DNA of 64,000 nt from Rhodocytophaga aerolata (lineage in GTDB: Bacteria > Bacteroidota > Bacteroidia > Cytophagales > 172606-1). Location of the stretch: positions 248,001 to 312,000 of the forward strand of contig NZ_JAUKPO010000003.1 in assembly GCF_030503435.1 (NCBI RefSeq), given 5' to 3'. The notes under the pieces were generated by a model. It did no database searches. It was not told the DNA's origin and saw only the letters and a program-made list of their open reading frames with translations. Below, piece after piece: positions 18,475 through 28,079 of the stretch (position 1 is the first letter of the stretch; each line of letters opens with the position of its first letter). The translations under genes were made by a program, and so were the position numbers.

Positions 18475-18972
18475 TTATTCTGCAGGAATCAGTTTAACAT
18501 CCACTGGTATTTGTTCATCTGCAAAAACTAATAAAGCCCGTAAGTTAGCAGGCAGTAACGATGAATCTATTTCGTTTTTATTGATTGAGAATCGTAAATC
18601 CAGGTTTTTATCTGTTAAGGTAACAATGTCAAAGGTTGTTTCATCAGCTGTCCCTTTATCTAAGATTAACGTTGTCTCATTGGAGCCAAATTCCCATTTG
18701 CCAGGAGTGGTAGCATTGGTTGTACGATTGGTAGCTATATAGCTGCCATCTTTATTAAATTTAAAATTAGAATTAGTTACGCCTCCTAAATATTGCGCAA
18801 CGCCTAGAGTGGTCAAATTCTGTCCGAAAGCAAATAAATCCTGAAACTTCCAATCTCTGCCCGTGAGTATATCTGTTTTGGTGGGTTGCTTGGGTTCATC
18901 GTCTTTTTTACAGCCAGAAATAATACATATTGATAACAACAAGGCAAACAATAGCGCAGAATATCTTTTCAT
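18475..18972 (-). CDS. lipocalin-like lipoprotein
   Basis: 165-residue exported lipoprotein. The type II signal peptide MKRYSALLFALLLSICIISGC ends in lipobox ISGC (Cys21). KKDDEP follows, the charged stretch that in many Bacteroidota directs lipoproteins to the outer membrane. The remainder is a small beta-barrel of the lipocalin-like/META type: a GRDWKFQDL strand, NFKFNKDGSYIATN, GKWEFGSNETTLIL, then a closing DLRFSIN strand. Such proteins usually have no known ligand. It ends in a strong terminator and is 56 bases downstream of the ABC ATPase gene. Confidence 0.83.
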   Translation of the reverse strand: MKRYSALLFALLLSICIISGCKKDDEPKQPTKTDILTGRDWKFQDLFAFGQNLTTLGVAQYLGGVTNSNFKFNKDGSYIATNRTTNATTPGKWEFGSNETTLILDKGTADETTFDIVTLTDKNLDLRFSINKNEIDSSLLPANLRALLVFADEQIPVDVKLIPAE

Positions 18973-19028
18973 TTCAAGGAAGAGTTAGGAGTAAAGTTTA
19001 TTGTGGATTAAAGTTAAATATACGCAAT

Positions 19029-19658
19029 TCAACGCACATTCACATAGGCATCTTCTATGTGCAGTATTTTTTTACAGAATTCATATTCATACGGCTGGTT
19101 AGAACAGATAATGACAATGCGGTTATGCAGATTCTGTGCAATCTGTTGGTTATACCAGGTTACACCGGTTTTATCAAGATTAGAGGTAGGTTCGTCTAAT
19201 AGAAGAATAGGCGTATCTGAGTAAAAAGCTAATCCTAATTTTAACCGTTGCTTCATACCAGACGAAAAAAACTTAACAGGTTTGTGAAAGGCTTTTGGCA
19301 GATAAATTAATTCTACAAACTCTTTTGTTGTAATCCCTTTCCGTAATGGCTTAAACCGGGTGTGAAAAGTAACGGTTTCAATTAATGTAAATTCTTCAAT
19401 TAACTCCTGATAGGGGGTAGCCATTACCAGGTAACGAAAAAACTCATCTGGTGTAATAGTTTTCTGATTTTGCAGGAAAGTAAGCTTACCTTCGGTAGGT
19501 GGCAGTATACCAGCAAGTGTTTGTAATAATGTAGATTTGCCGCTTCCGTTAGCGCCGGTTATCGCATAGGATTGATTTGCAGAAAATGAAGTAGATAGAT
19601 TTCTAAATATCCAATCGCGGTTAAATTTTTTCCCCAGATTTTCTACATGAATCTGCAT
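19029..19658 (-). CDS. ABC transporter ATP-binding protein
   Basis: 209-residue ABC ATPase. Walker A is TGANGSGKSTLL (about 34-45), the Q-loop region is near 80, the signature is FSSGMKQRLKLG (about 132-143), and Walker B with the D-loop is ILLLDEPTSNLD (about 153-164). The short length and position after lpxA resemble CcmA-like or lipid-exporter ATPases. No permease gene is adjacent, so the partner is not identified and its transport substrate is unknown. It lies downstream of lpxA in the same direction, 128 bases apart, so membership of the lipid A operon is possible but not proven. Confidence 0.88.
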   Translation of the reverse strand: MQIHVENLGKKFNRDWIFRNLSTSFSANQSYAITGANGSGKSTLLQTLAGILPPTEGKLTFLQNQKTITPDEFFRYLVMATPYQELIEEFTLIETVTFHTRFKPLRKGITTKEFVELIYLPKAFHKPVKFFSSGMKQRLKLGLAFYSDTPILLLDEPTSNLDKTGVTWYNQQIAQNLHNRIVIICSNQPYEYEFCKKILHIEDAYVNVR

Positions 19659-19786
19659 TGAATCATTAAATAAATTAGCGCATGGCCTGATAATTAGACT
19701 ATGCTTCTGAGGAAATTCTTAATTAAGCAACTAACAGAGTAGATTGGCAAAAAGAGTAATGGCGCATAATTGTAAATGCTTTTATT

Positions 19787-20569
19787 TTAAGCATCGTTGC
19801 CCTTCATAATGCCTCTTTCTGAGCTTTTAATGAAGTTTAATATCTCATCTCTTTCCTTAGAAGGGGCCATTTCTACCTCTATCAGATCTACAGCATCTGC
19901 ATTGTTCATTCCGCGCAGGTAAATATTTCGATAGATTTCCTGAATTTCATTTATTTTCTCATTTGTAAACCCTCTTCTGCGCAAACCTATTGAGTTAATT
20001 CCACAGTAAGCCAAAGGTTCACGGCCGGCTTTTGTATAGGGCGGAACGTCTTTACGCACTAAAGAGCCTCCGGAAATCATGGCATGTGCACCTACTTTCA
20101 CAAATTGATGTACCGCCGAAGCACCACCAATAAAGGCATAGTCCTGCACTTCAATATGGCCGGCTAATTGTACAGAGTTTACAATAATTACATTATTGCC
20201 AATAATACAATCGTGTGCTATATGCACATATGCCATAATCAGGCAGTTTTTGCCAATCATGGTTGTATTTTTATCCAGGGCTGTACCACGGTTAAGGGTT
20301 ACACACTCACGAATTACTGTATTATCTCCGATTTCTACCGTAGAAGGTTCCCCTTTGTACTTCAGATCTTGGGGGGGTGCTGAAATTACTGCACCAGGAT
20401 ATATCTGACAGTTTTTGCCTATCCTGGCACCTTCCATAATCGTTACGTTGGGGCCAATCCAGGTTCCCTCTCCTATATGTACATCTTTATATATAGTAGT
20501 AAAAGGCTCTATCGTAACGTTCTGAGCAATTTTAGCATCCGGATGGATGTAAGCTAAGGGTTGATTCAT
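19787..20569 (-). CDS. lpxA: acyl-ACP--UDP-N-acetylglucosamine O-acyltransferase
   Basis: 260-residue cytosolic enzyme of lipid A synthesis that transfers a 3-hydroxyacyl chain from ACP to the 3-OH of UDP-GlcNAc. Left-handed beta-helix hexapeptide repeats (I/V-G-x-N/G-x) run through residues 10-190. The catalytic His is in the segment YVHIAHDCIIGNN near residue 120. The C-terminal helical part (GINSIGLRRRGFTNEKINEI) is the normal LpxA trimer domain. Its ATG overlaps the lpxC-fabZ stop by 4 bases, so translation is probably coupled. Confidence 0.97.
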   Translation of the reverse strand: MNQPLAYIHPDAKIAQNVTIEPFTTIYKDVHIGEGTWIGPNVTIMEGARIGKNCQIYPGAVISAPPQDLKYKGEPSTVEIGDNTVIRECVTLNRGTALDKNTTMIGKNCLIMAYVHIAHDCIIGNNVIIVNSVQLAGHIEVQDYAFIGGASAVHQFVKVGAHAMISGGSLVRKDVPPYTKAGREPLAYCGINSIGLRRRGFTNEKINEIQEIYRNIYLRGMNNADAVDLIEVEMAPSKERDEILNFIKSSERGIMKGNDA

Positions 20570-21957
20570 TTTTTTCTTACAATACTTGCTGACATAACTG
20601 CTTCACAAACTAGGTTACCGGCTACAAATGCCTGGCCCTGCATTTTGGCAATGCCTCTTTTAACAGGCGCAAGTAACTCGCACTTAAATATAATCGTATC
20701 ACCCGGTAACACCATCCGTCTGAACCGGCAACTTTCAATACCTAACAGGTATGCCCAATAGTTTTCAGGATCGGGTACAGAATTTAGCACCAGTATGCCG
20801 CCTGTCTGTGCCATTGCTTCAATCTGAAATACCCCAGGAAATACTGGATTACCCGGAAAATGGCCTTCAAAAAAAGGTTCATTAATCGTTACGTTCTTAA
20901 CTCCGGCCACCGTAGATTCATCCAGATAAATAATTTTATCTACCAGGCGGAAAGGAAAACGGTGAGGCAATATTCGGGCTATATCGTTAATATCCAACAC
21001 TGGAGGTAATTTAGGATCGTAATGTGGAATATTATTTTTTGCCGATTCACGCATCACTTTTTTTATTTTTTTAGCAAACGCCACATTAGCAGCATGCCCC
21101 GGGCGCGCAGCCAGAATTTGTGCCTTCAATGGTCTGCCAGCAAGTGCTAAGTCACCTACTAAGTCGAGTAGTTTATGACGGGCAGGTTCATTTTTATACC
21201 GCAGTTCAACATTATTCAGGATACCCTCTTTTTTAACCTCTACCTTTGGTTTGTTAAATAAGCTGGCCAGATAATCTAATTCATCGTCGCGTATAACCCT
21301 ATCTACAATTACAATTGCATTGTTCAAATCACCACCTTTTACTAGGTTTTGCTTGTGCAGCATCTCTAGTTCATGCAAGAAACAGAAAGTACGGCAGGCA
21401 GCAATTTCTTTTGGAAACAGGCGTATATCATTTAACGAAGCATGCTGGCTACCTAACACCGGCGAGTTATAATCTACCATAACGGTAATGCGGTAGTCAT
21501 CTAATGGAAGGGCAGCAATTTCTACGTTTCTTTCTTTATCCCGGTAATGAATGCTTTCCGTAACTTCAAAATAGTTGCGCAAGGCATTTTGCTCCTCTAA
21601 TCCTGCTGATTCCAGTATTTCTACAAACTTTTGGGAGCTGCCATCCATTATGGGTGGTTCCGGCCCATCCAGTTGAATAAGTACATTGTCTATTTGTAAG
21701 CCAACCAAAGCGGCCAATGTATGCTCTACAGTATTAATCCGGGCACCGCTTTGTTCAATGGTTGTACCTCGGGACAAGTCAACTACATTATCTACATCGG
21801 CATCTACAATGGGTTGCTCTTCTAAATCTACCCGTTGAAATTTATATCCATGATTGGGTTTTGCAGGTAGGAACGTCATATTAACAGGTACTCCTGTATG
21901 TAAACCTACGCCTGATACTGTTACTGATTTCTTAATAGTATGTTGCTTAATATTCAT
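20566..21957 (-). CDS. lpxC-fabZ: bifunctional LpxC/FabZ: UDP-3-O-acyl-GlcNAc deacetylase and 3-hydroxyacyl-ACP dehydratase
   Basis: 463-residue fusion of two cytosolic enzymes. Residues 1-about 300 are LpxC, the zinc deacetylase committing to lipid [10 protein letters not shown] holds a zinc His, and [11 protein letters not shown] holds the other zinc His/Asp segment. Residues 310-463 are FabZ, which dehydrates 3-hydroxyacyl-ACP for fatty acid elongation: the active-site loop is [12 protein letters not shown] and the Glu is in [10 protein letters not shown]. This fusion is well known in Bacteroidota and joins two pathways that share the 3-hydroxyacyl-ACP pool. It overlaps lpxA by 4 bases and is 147 bases from lpxD. 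Confidence 0.97.
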   Translation of the reverse strand: MNIKQHTIKKSVTVSGVGLHTGVPVNMTFLPAKPNHGYKFQRVDLEEQPIVDADVDNVVDLSRGTTIEQSGARINTVEHTLAALVGLQIDNVLIQLDGPEPPIMDGSSQKFVEILESAGLEEQNALRNYFEVTESIHYRDKERNVEIAALPLDDYRITVMVDYNSPVLGSQHASLNDIRLFPKEIAACRTFCFLHELEMLHKQNLVKGGDLNNAIVIVDRVIRDDELDYLASLFNKPKVEVKKEGILNNVELRYKNEPARHKLLDLVGDLALAGRPLKAQILAARPGHAANVAFAKKIKKVMRESAKNNIPHYDPKLPPVLDINDIARILPHRFPFRLVDKIIYLDESTVAGVKNVTINEPFFEGHFPGNPVFPGVFQIEAMAQTGGILVLNSVPDPENYWAYLLGIESCRFRRMVLPGDTIIFKCELLAPVKRGIAKMQGQAFVAGNLVCEAVMSASIVRKK

Positions 21958-22104
21958 CCAAAGAGTATGATTAGTATTGAGTATTGAATGTCAGTTAAAA
22001 GATGATATATTATAAATATTATATTATTACTTAAAAATGTAACATTTAATGTTGGTATTATTCCCTGTAATTAGCCAAATTCACTGCGCATTACTCAATA
22101 CACG

Positions 22105-23148
22105 TTACGTTTTGTCTGACAAATTTAATATTTTTTCTTCCAAATCATCAAGCTTCTTTAGTAAAAGGGGTAACTTTCTGAATATCACCTGTGATTTCAA
22201 ATTTTCTTTATAGTCAAATGCCGGAGAACCCTGCACAGCCGTACCAGGTTTAGTAATACTTTTTCCTATTCCAGACTGGGCTCCAACACTTGTTTTATCG
22301 GCAATACGGATGTGTCCGACAAAACCTACCTGACCACCCACAACACAATTTTCTCCAATTTTTGTTGAGCCGGAAACACCTGTCTGTGCAGCTATTACTG
22401 TATTCTTTCCAATCTCCACATTATGTGCTATTTGTATAAGATTATCTAGTTTTACTCCTTCACCAATAATTGTGCTTCCCAGGGTGGCACAGTCAATAAC
22501 GGTGTTGGCTCCTATGCTTACATTATCTTGCAGGATTACGTTCCCTACTTGAGGAATGGGTTTATAGGAGCCATCGGGTTGTGGGGCAAACCCAAATCCA
22601 TCGCTGCCTATCACTACTCCGGCATGAAGAATACAATTGTTGCCAATAATGCTTCCAGAATAAATTTTTACACCGGGATGAACAACGGTATAATCACCAA
22701 TTTGCACGTTATCTCCGATATAGGCTTGTGGGTATATCCTTACATGCTTGCCAATCGTGCAGTTGTGCCCAACATAGGCGAAGGCCCCAACATATATATT
22801 TTCCCCTACCGTTGAACTGCTGCCAATAAATGAAGGTTGCTCTATTCCTGTTTTACTGTTATTGAGCAGTCTGTTATATTCATTCAGCAAAACGGTAAAG
22901 GCTGTATAGGGATCTTTTACCAGAATTAAGGCAGCACCTATCTCTCTTTTTGGCGTATACTGATCGCTTATAATAATGGCTGATGCCTGCGTGGTATATA
23001 AATAGGGTTCATATTTAGGATTTGACAGAAAAGATATGCTGCCGGGTATACCTTCTTCTATTTTAGAGAGTGTATGAATCTTAGCAGACGCATTTCCTAT
23101 AATTTTTCCTCCAAGTATGCTGGCGATTTGCTGTACGGTGAATTCCAT
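22105..23148 (-). CDS. lpxD: UDP-3-O-(3-hydroxyacyl)glucosamine N-acyltransferase
   Basis: 347-residue cytosolic enzyme that adds the second acyl chain to the lipid A precursor. The N-terminal UDP-binding domain (about 1-100) contains SIAFLSNPKY-like text (PGSISFLSNPKYEPYL). A left-handed beta-helix follows (about 105-310). The catalytic His is in the motif QIAHNVEIGKNT near 240. A C-terminal helix (KLPLLLKKLDDLEEKI) mirrors the E. coli trimer tail. It is first in the three-gene lipid A run on this strand. Start ATG is at 23148, 86 bases after the HD gene stop. Confidence 0.96.
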   Translation of the reverse strand: MEFTVQQIASILGGKIIGNASAKIHTLSKIEEGIPGSISFLSNPKYEPYLYTTQASAIIISDQYTPKREIGAALILVKDPYTAFTVLLNEYNRLLNNSKTGIEQPSFIGSSSTVGENIYVGAFAYVGHNCTIGKHVRIYPQAYIGDNVQIGDYTVVHPGVKIYSGSIIGNNCILHAGVVIGSDGFGFAPQPDGSYKPIPQVGNVILQDNVSIGANTVIDCATLGSTIIGEGVKLDNLIQIAHNVEIGKNTVIAAQTGVSGSTKIGENCVVGGQVGFVGHIRIADKTSVGAQSGIGKSITKPGTAVQGSPAFDYKENLKSQVIFRKLPLLLKKLDDLEEKILNLSDKT

Positions 23149-23234
23149 TCGATAGTTTAGAAAGAGAATTTTCGAATTTCGTATGACTTTGAAAATAAGA
23201 AGTTACTTAAATTTTCTTTTTATAAGCAGTTATT

Positions 23235-24473
23235 TCAATTTTCATTCATAACTATATTTTTAGGCCAGCATGTATAGTATTTCTTCACAATTTTACTCAT
23301 AGTTTTGATATTTGGCAGATCAGAGGCTTCCGCTATATCTACAATTGCCCCTTTTTTTGTCAGTACATTAATTGTTTCTCCACCTGCCAGATAAGCTGCA
23401 TTGCTAGTAGACCCTTGAATAAGAAAGTATTCTGCCTCTTGCGGGGTTAACTGGTATTGGTTCATTATCTGTTTTCTTAGCCTGGTGGCCAGTTCCTGAT
23501 CAGGCTTCTCTGTAGACAAAATTACTTTAAATATTTTTCTCTCCAATAACATGCGGCTGATAGTCGAAAGGACTTTGTCTGGGTGGTTTGTCCACATCTT
23601 AATAGCTCCCCAGATATCGTAATCGTCAATAGACGCAAATGCATGCAGGCAAGATTCATCACATTCGAAATCTTGCAATTGTACACTTTGCCTAATAAAT
23701 TTTAGCAACTCAGGTGTAGCAAACAGCTCTTTCCCTTGCAAAGCCACTTCTCTGGCACGTTTTATTATCTGAATCAGCATTTCTTCGGTACTGATCGTAG
23801 TTTTGTGTAAATACACCTGCCAATACATAAACCTGCGGGCACTCAGGAAGCTCTCTATGCTATAAATGGCTTTTTCCTCCACCACTATTCGTTCATCTAC
23901 AATATCGAGCATCTTTATAATACGGTCTGCACCTATGGTACCTTCAGAAACACCAGTAAAGTAACAATCTCGCTGCAGATAATCCAGGCGGTCTATATCC
24001 AGCTGGCTGGAAACTAACTGATGAAAAAAAGGTCTTGGATAGGTATTATTAAACATTTGCATAGCCATCTCCAGCATACCTCCATACTTTTTATTGAGGC
24101 TTTTCATGAACAGATACGATAACCGCTCATGATGTACCCCAGCTAGTATGCTGGCTTCTAAAGCATGAGAGAAAGGACCATGCCCAACATCGTGCAGTAA
24201 AATGGCTATCAGCGCTGATTCGAATTCTTTCTCGGAAATGTCGTGTCCTTTGCTGCGGAGATTATCTAAGGTAACGCCCATCAGGTGCATGGCCCCTAAA
24301 GCGTGATGAAAGCGGGTGTGTAGAGCCCCAGGATATACATAATCTGTGAGACCTAGCTGCTTAATACGTCTGAGACGCTGAAATAAAGGTTCTTCAATAA
24401 TATCGAACACCAGTTCGCTTGTAATAGTAACGAAGCCATAGACCGGATCGTTAAATATTTTCCGTTTATTCAA
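23235..24473 (-). CDS. HD domain-containing phosphohydrolase (dNTPase-like)
   Basis: 412-residue metal-dependent phosphohydrolase. The HD signature is complete: HHALGAMH near 55-65, HDVGHGPFSH near 93-102, and DIDRLDYLQRD near 158-168. These features match the SAMHD1/EF1143-like group that removes triphosphate from dNTPs, though small Bacteroidota homologues are uncharacterised. The C-terminal half is helical. It lies upstream of lpxD on the same strand and divergent from porX. The functional link to lipid A is unclear; the grouping may simply reflect conserved gene order. Confidence 0.85.
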   Translation of the reverse strand: MNKRKIFNDPVYGFVTITSELVFDIIEEPLFQRLRRIKQLGLTDYVYPGALHTRFHHALGAMHLMGVTLDNLRSKGHDISEKEFESALIAILLHDVGHGPFSHALEASILAGVHHERLSYLFMKSLNKKYGGMLEMAMQMFNNTYPRPFFHQLVSSQLDIDRLDYLQRDCYFTGVSEGTIGADRIIKMLDIVDERIVVEEKAIYSIESFLSARRFMYWQVYLHKTTISTEEMLIQIIKRAREVALQGKELFATPELLKFIRQSVQLQDFECDESCLHAFASIDDYDIWGAIKMWTNHPDKVLSTISRMLLERKIFKVILSTEKPDQELATRLRKQIMNQYQLTPQEAEYFLIQGSTSNAAYLAGGETINVLTKKGAIVDIAEASDLPNIKTMSKIVKKYYTCWPKNIVMNEN

Positions 24474-24529
24474 GCTGTTTGTACTATGTTAAAGTATGTT
24501 AAAATAAATATAACTGGCTGACAATGGCA

Positions 24530-24537
24530 TATTTTTG
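24530..24537 (+). promoter_or_regulatory. candidate -7 promoter element of porX (TATTTTTG)
   Basis: Exact TAnnTTTG match 112 bases before the preferred ATG at 24650, implying a leader of about 100 bases. Confidence 0.4.
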
Positions 24538-24649
24538 GTGCTCGCCCGTTCTATAACTAGAACCAGACTACCTGCATTATGTTATATAAACTTTTAGACT
24601 GGCTTCATGGTTGCTTAAACATCTGATAACTTATTTAAATTTTGTTACT

Positions 24650-26248
24650 ATGCCTTTCTTTAAGACAAACTATAATACAAAGCCTGCACCTGATGTACAA
24701 AGATATTCTATTTTATGGGCAGATGACGAAATAGATTTATTAAAACCACACATATTATTTCTCGAAAATAAGGGATACGACGTAACACCAGTAAACAATG
24801 GAGCGGACGCTTTGGAGAAATGCAATGAAGTAAATTATGATATTGTCTTTCTGGACGAAAATATGCCTGGCATGAGTGGCCTGGAAACATTGGCTCAGAT
24901 TAAATCAAGCAAGCCCAGCCTTCCGGTTGTTATGATCACCAAAAGTGAAGAGGAGCACATCATGGAAGAGGCCATAGGCTCTAAAATAGCCGACTACCTG
25001 ATAAAACCCTTAAATCCGAATCAGATATTACTATCGGTTAAAAAAATTCTGGATAACAAGCGGCTGATATCTGAAAAAACCAATTTGGGGTACCAGCAAG
25101 ATTTCCGGAATATCAGCATGGCTTATAACGAACGTATTGGCCACGAAGAATGGGTAGAAATCTATAAAAAACTTATTTTCTGGGAATTGGAAATAGATAG
25201 TTCGGCTAACAAAAGCATGGCCGAAGTCTTAGAAATGCAGAAAGGAGAGGCTAACTCAAATTTTGCCAAGTTTATCAGTGAAAATTATGAGTCTTGGCTG
25301 AATGATACGAAAGCAGAAAAGCCTTTACTTTCTCATCAACTCATGAAGAAGAAAGTTTTTCCTCTGGTAAAGCCTAACGAGACCTTGTTTTTCTTTCTGA
25401 TAGACAACCTGCGTTACGACCAATGGAAAATTCTGGAAGGGATTATTAGCGAATTCTATAATGTAGAAGAAGAATCTGCTTACTATTCTATACTGCCTAC
25501 TACCACAGCCTTTGCCCGAAATTCCATTTTTTCCGGTATGCTGCCCAGCGAAATGGAAAAATATCATCCGGATTTATGGGTGAACGATGATGAAGATGAA
25601 GGAAAAAACAACCAGGAAGAAGAGTTCCTTATACGCCAGTTACAGAAAAACCGGATAGATGGCAAAGCTTCTTACCATAAAATTATTAGCACGGCGCAAG
25701 GTAAGTCTCTGGTAGATCAGATAAACAATCTCATGAATAACCAGCTGAATGTAGTGGTGTATAATTTCGTAGATATGCTTTCCCACGCCCGTACCGACAT
25801 GGCCATGATCCGGGAATTAGCACCCGATGAGGCAGCATACCGATCCCTTACCCGTTCCTGGTTCCTTCATTCACCGCTGCTGGAAGCACTAAAGAAAATT
25901 GCTGATAAGAAGGCCAGGTTAATTATTACAACCGACCATGGTACTATCCGGGTTAAACGGCCGTATAAAATTATTGGTGATAAAAATACAAATACCAACC
26001 TAAGGTATAAACAAGGTAAAAATTTGGGTTTTGAAGAAGATAATGTATTGGTGGTACGTAAGCCAGAGCGTTTCTTTCTGCCAAAGTTGAATGTATCTAC
26101 TGCCTATGTATTTACTTTGGAAGATTATTTCTTCGCCTATCCGAACAATTATAACTACTACGTAAATTACTACAAAGATACCTTTCAGCATGGAGGCGTT
26201 TCTTTAGAAGAAATGATTATTCCTTTTGTATCTTTGATACCAAAATAA
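24650..26248 (+). CDS. porX: PorX: response regulator with PglZ domain (T9SS regulator)
   Basis: 532-residue two-component protein of the PorX family. Residues 20-135 are a CheY-like receiver (ILWADDE; phospho-acceptor Asp69 in FLDENMPGMSG; Lys in DYLIKPL). Residues 220-530 are a PglZ alkaline-phosphatase-like domain (FFLIDNLRYDQWKILEG; Thr-rich TTTAFARNSIFSGMLPSEMEKYHPDLW; ITTDHGT; QHGGVSLEEMIIP), with the expected zinc ligands. In Porphyromonas and Flavobacterium PorX controls type IX secretion and has phosphodiesterase activity. The open frame extends upstream to a TTG at 24611, but the ATG at 24650 matches the family N-terminus better. No sensor (PorY) or sigma factor is in the window. 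Divergent from the HD/lpx genes. Confidence 0.93.
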   Translation: MPFFKTNYNTKPAPDVQRYSILWADDEIDLLKPHILFLENKGYDVTPVNNGADALEKCNEVNYDIVFLDENMPGMSGLETLAQIKSSKPSLPVVMITKSEEEHIMEEAIGSKIADYLIKPLNPNQILLSVKKILDNKRLISEKTNLGYQQDFRNISMAYNERIGHEEWVEIYKKLIFWELEIDSSANKSMAEVLEMQKGEANSNFAKFISENYESWLNDTKAEKPLLSHQLMKKKVFPLVKPNETLFFFLIDNLRYDQWKILEGIISEFYNVEEESAYYSILPTTTAFARNSIFSGMLPSEMEKYHPDLWVNDDEDEGKNNQEEEFLIRQLQKNRIDGKASYHKIISTAQGKSLVDQINNLMNNQLNVVVYNFVDMLSHARTDMAMIRELAPDEAAYRSLTRSWFLHSPLLEALKKIADKKARLIITTDHGTIRVKRPYKIIGDKNTNTNLRYKQGKNLGFEEDNVLVVRKPERFFLPKLNVSTAYVFTLEDYFFAYPNNYNYYVNYYKDTFQHGGVSLEEMIIPFVSLIPK

Positions 26249-26344
26249 CAAGTTTTACGTAATGTGCTGATAGTGTATGTGCTGATTTGTTCGTGTAGAA
26301 TGAGTTGGCACATTCGCTTATAACACAATCAGCATAGCCACCAT

Positions 26345-26782
26345 ATGACCGGTTTTTCTATCTCTTATTCCTCCGAAAGGCAACTTCCTCTGGTTGCTAA
26401 ACAGATATTATCTTTTGCCAAAGATCACCACTGCAAAATATGGTTGCTGGAGGGTGAGATGGGTGCAGGCAAAACCACATTAATCAAAGCCATTTGTAAA
26501 GAATTAGGTGTAATAAATACAGTGCAAAGCCCTACCTATGGCTTAGTAAACGAATATCTTTCTCCAGGTGCAGGCAAACTTTACCATTTCGATTTTTACC
26601 GACTCAACCATGAAGTAGAAGCCTTAGATATTGGCCTGGAAGAATACTTATACACAGGCAATTATTGCTTCATAGAATGGCCTTCTAAAATTCCTTCTCT
26701 GCTTCCGGCAAAATATTTAGAAATAAATATTAACTTCGTTGGTTCCAATCAGCGTGTTATACACGTAAGTAAGCATGAGTAG
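26345..26782 (+). CDS. tsaE: tRNA threonylcarbamoyladenosine biosynthesis ATPase TsaE
   Basis: 145-residue P-loop ATPase needed with TsaB, TsaC and TsaD to make t6A at position 37 of ANN-decoding tRNAs. Walker A is GEMGAGKTTLIKAI (about 37-50). The QSPTYGLVNEYL switch and the HFDFYRL Walker-B-like segment (about 65-85) follow. The C-terminal FIEWPSKI (about 110) carries the family Trp. Length is normal. It overlaps the alanine dehydrogenase start by 8 bases, so the two are co-transcribed. Confidence 0.95.
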   Translation: MTGFSISYSSERQLPLVAKQILSFAKDHHCKIWLLEGEMGAGKTTLIKAICKELGVINTVQSPTYGLVNEYLSPGAGKLYHFDFYRLNHEVEALDIGLEEYLYTGNYCFIEWPSKIPSLLPAKYLEININFVGSNQRVIHVSKHE

Positions 26783-28007
26783 CATTAGCAAAACAGGCCT
26801 GCAAGACTTAGCAAAACAGGGCGCCTTATCTCCCCAGGAAGCACTGCTGAAAGTAAAAACCAGCAGCAAAGAACTTCTGATAGGCATTCCTAAAGAACTG
26901 GATATTAACGAAAATAGGGTTGTACTAACGCCTGAAGCTGTTTCTATTCTGGTAAATAATGGCCATCAACTGTATATTGAAACTGGAGCCGGAGAGTTTT
27001 CTAAGTTTTCTGATAAAGACTATAGTGATGCAGGGGCTCACATAGCTTATTCGGCTAAAGAAGTATTTGAAGCGGATATTATCCTTAAAGTAGACCCACC
27101 TACTCATGAAGAAATTCAATATTTTAAACCAGGTAAAACACTAATCTCTGCTTTGCAGATGGCAAAGCTGAGTCCGGAATATATTCATGCCTTAAATGCA
27201 AAAAAAATTACTGCTGTTGGCTTTGAATTAATACAAGATAAAGTCGGAGGCATGCCAGTAGTGAGGGCCATGAGTGAAATTGCCGGTAGCACAGTTATGC
27301 TTATTGCAGCCGAATACCTGAACAGCGTGAACAATGGCAAAGGCATAATTCTAGGTGGTATTACAGGGGTTCCACCCACTAAGGTAGTTATTTTAGGCTC
27401 CGGTACGGTGGCTGAATTTGCTGCCCGTACAGCTTTAGGACTGGGCGCAGAAATTAAAATTTTCGATAAGCACATTTATAAACTTCGCAGATTCAAATAT
27501 GCTATTGGACACCAGGCATATACTTCTACCATTGATAATACTTTTATCCTGAGTGAAGCAATAAGTAGGGCAGATGTTGTAATTGGTGCTATGCGGGCAG
27601 AAGATGGCATTAGCCCCTGTGTAGTTACTGAAGAAATGGTAGCTATGATGAAACCCAACTCTGTTATTATAGATGTAAGTATAGACCAAGGTGGCTGCTT
27701 TGAAACATCAGAGATGACTACGCATAGCAATCCTATTTTCAAAAAATATGATGTAATCCACTATTGTGTACCTAATATTTCTTCCCGGGTTGCCCGTACA
27801 GCTACTACCGCCTTCAGCCACATTTTTACTCCCTTTATTCTTCAGATTGGGAAATCAGGTGGTATAGACGAAATGATATTTGCTAATAAATGGTTTATGA
27901 AAGGGGTATATGCATACAAAGGGAGTCTTACCAATGAGCACATTGCCAAAAAGTTTAATATGAAATATAAAGATATGAGCTTGCTTACTGCTGCTGCCCG
28001 CTTGTAA
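26775..28007 (+). CDS. ald: alanine dehydrogenase
   Basis: 410-residue enzyme for the NAD-linked interconversion of alanine with pyruvate and ammonium. The N-terminal catalytic domain has ELDINENRVVLTPEAV (about 37-55) and the K/H-bearing segment GKTLISALQMAKL. The NAD-binding site is the glycine-rich VVILGSGTVAEFAARTALGLGA (about 205-225). SVIIDVSIDQGGCFETS follows near 295, as is typical of Ald. A slightly long N-terminal leader of about 30 residues precedes the conserved core. It follows tsaE in an overlapping two-gene operon and ends at a hairpin. Confidence 0.93.
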   Translation: MSSISKTGLQDLAKQGALSPQEALLKVKTSSKELLIGIPKELDINENRVVLTPEAVSILVNNGHQLYIETGAGEFSKFSDKDYSDAGAHIAYSAKEVFEADIILKVDPPTHEEIQYFKPGKTLISALQMAKLSPEYIHALNAKKITAVGFELIQDKVGGMPVVRAMSEIAGSTVMLIAAEYLNSVNNGKGIILGGITGVPPTKVVILGSGTVAEFAARTALGLGAEIKIFDKHIYKLRRFKYAIGHQAYTSTIDNTFILSEAISRADVVIGAMRAEDGISPCVVTEEMVAMMKPNSVIIDVSIDQGGCFETSEMTTHSNPIFKKYDVIHYCVPNISSRVARTATTAFSHIFTPFILQIGKSGGIDEMIFANKWFMKGVYAYKGSLTNEHIAKKFNMKYKDMSLLTAAARL

Positions 28008-28014
28008 GAAAAAA

Positions 28015-28040
28015 AGCCATGCTAATCAGTTAGCATGGCT
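28015..28040. terminator. bidirectional terminator between ald and a glycosyltransferase
   Basis: 11-bp perfect stem (AGCCATGCTAA at 28015-28025, TTAGCATGGCT at 28030-28040) with a 4-base loop. The minus strand has the better T tract (AAAAAA just before 28015), so it serves the minus-strand glycosyltransferase gene best. Confidence 0.85.
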
Positions 28041-28079
28041 TCTCTTGTAGTGTATAATTCAGTAATATTAATAGCTGTA

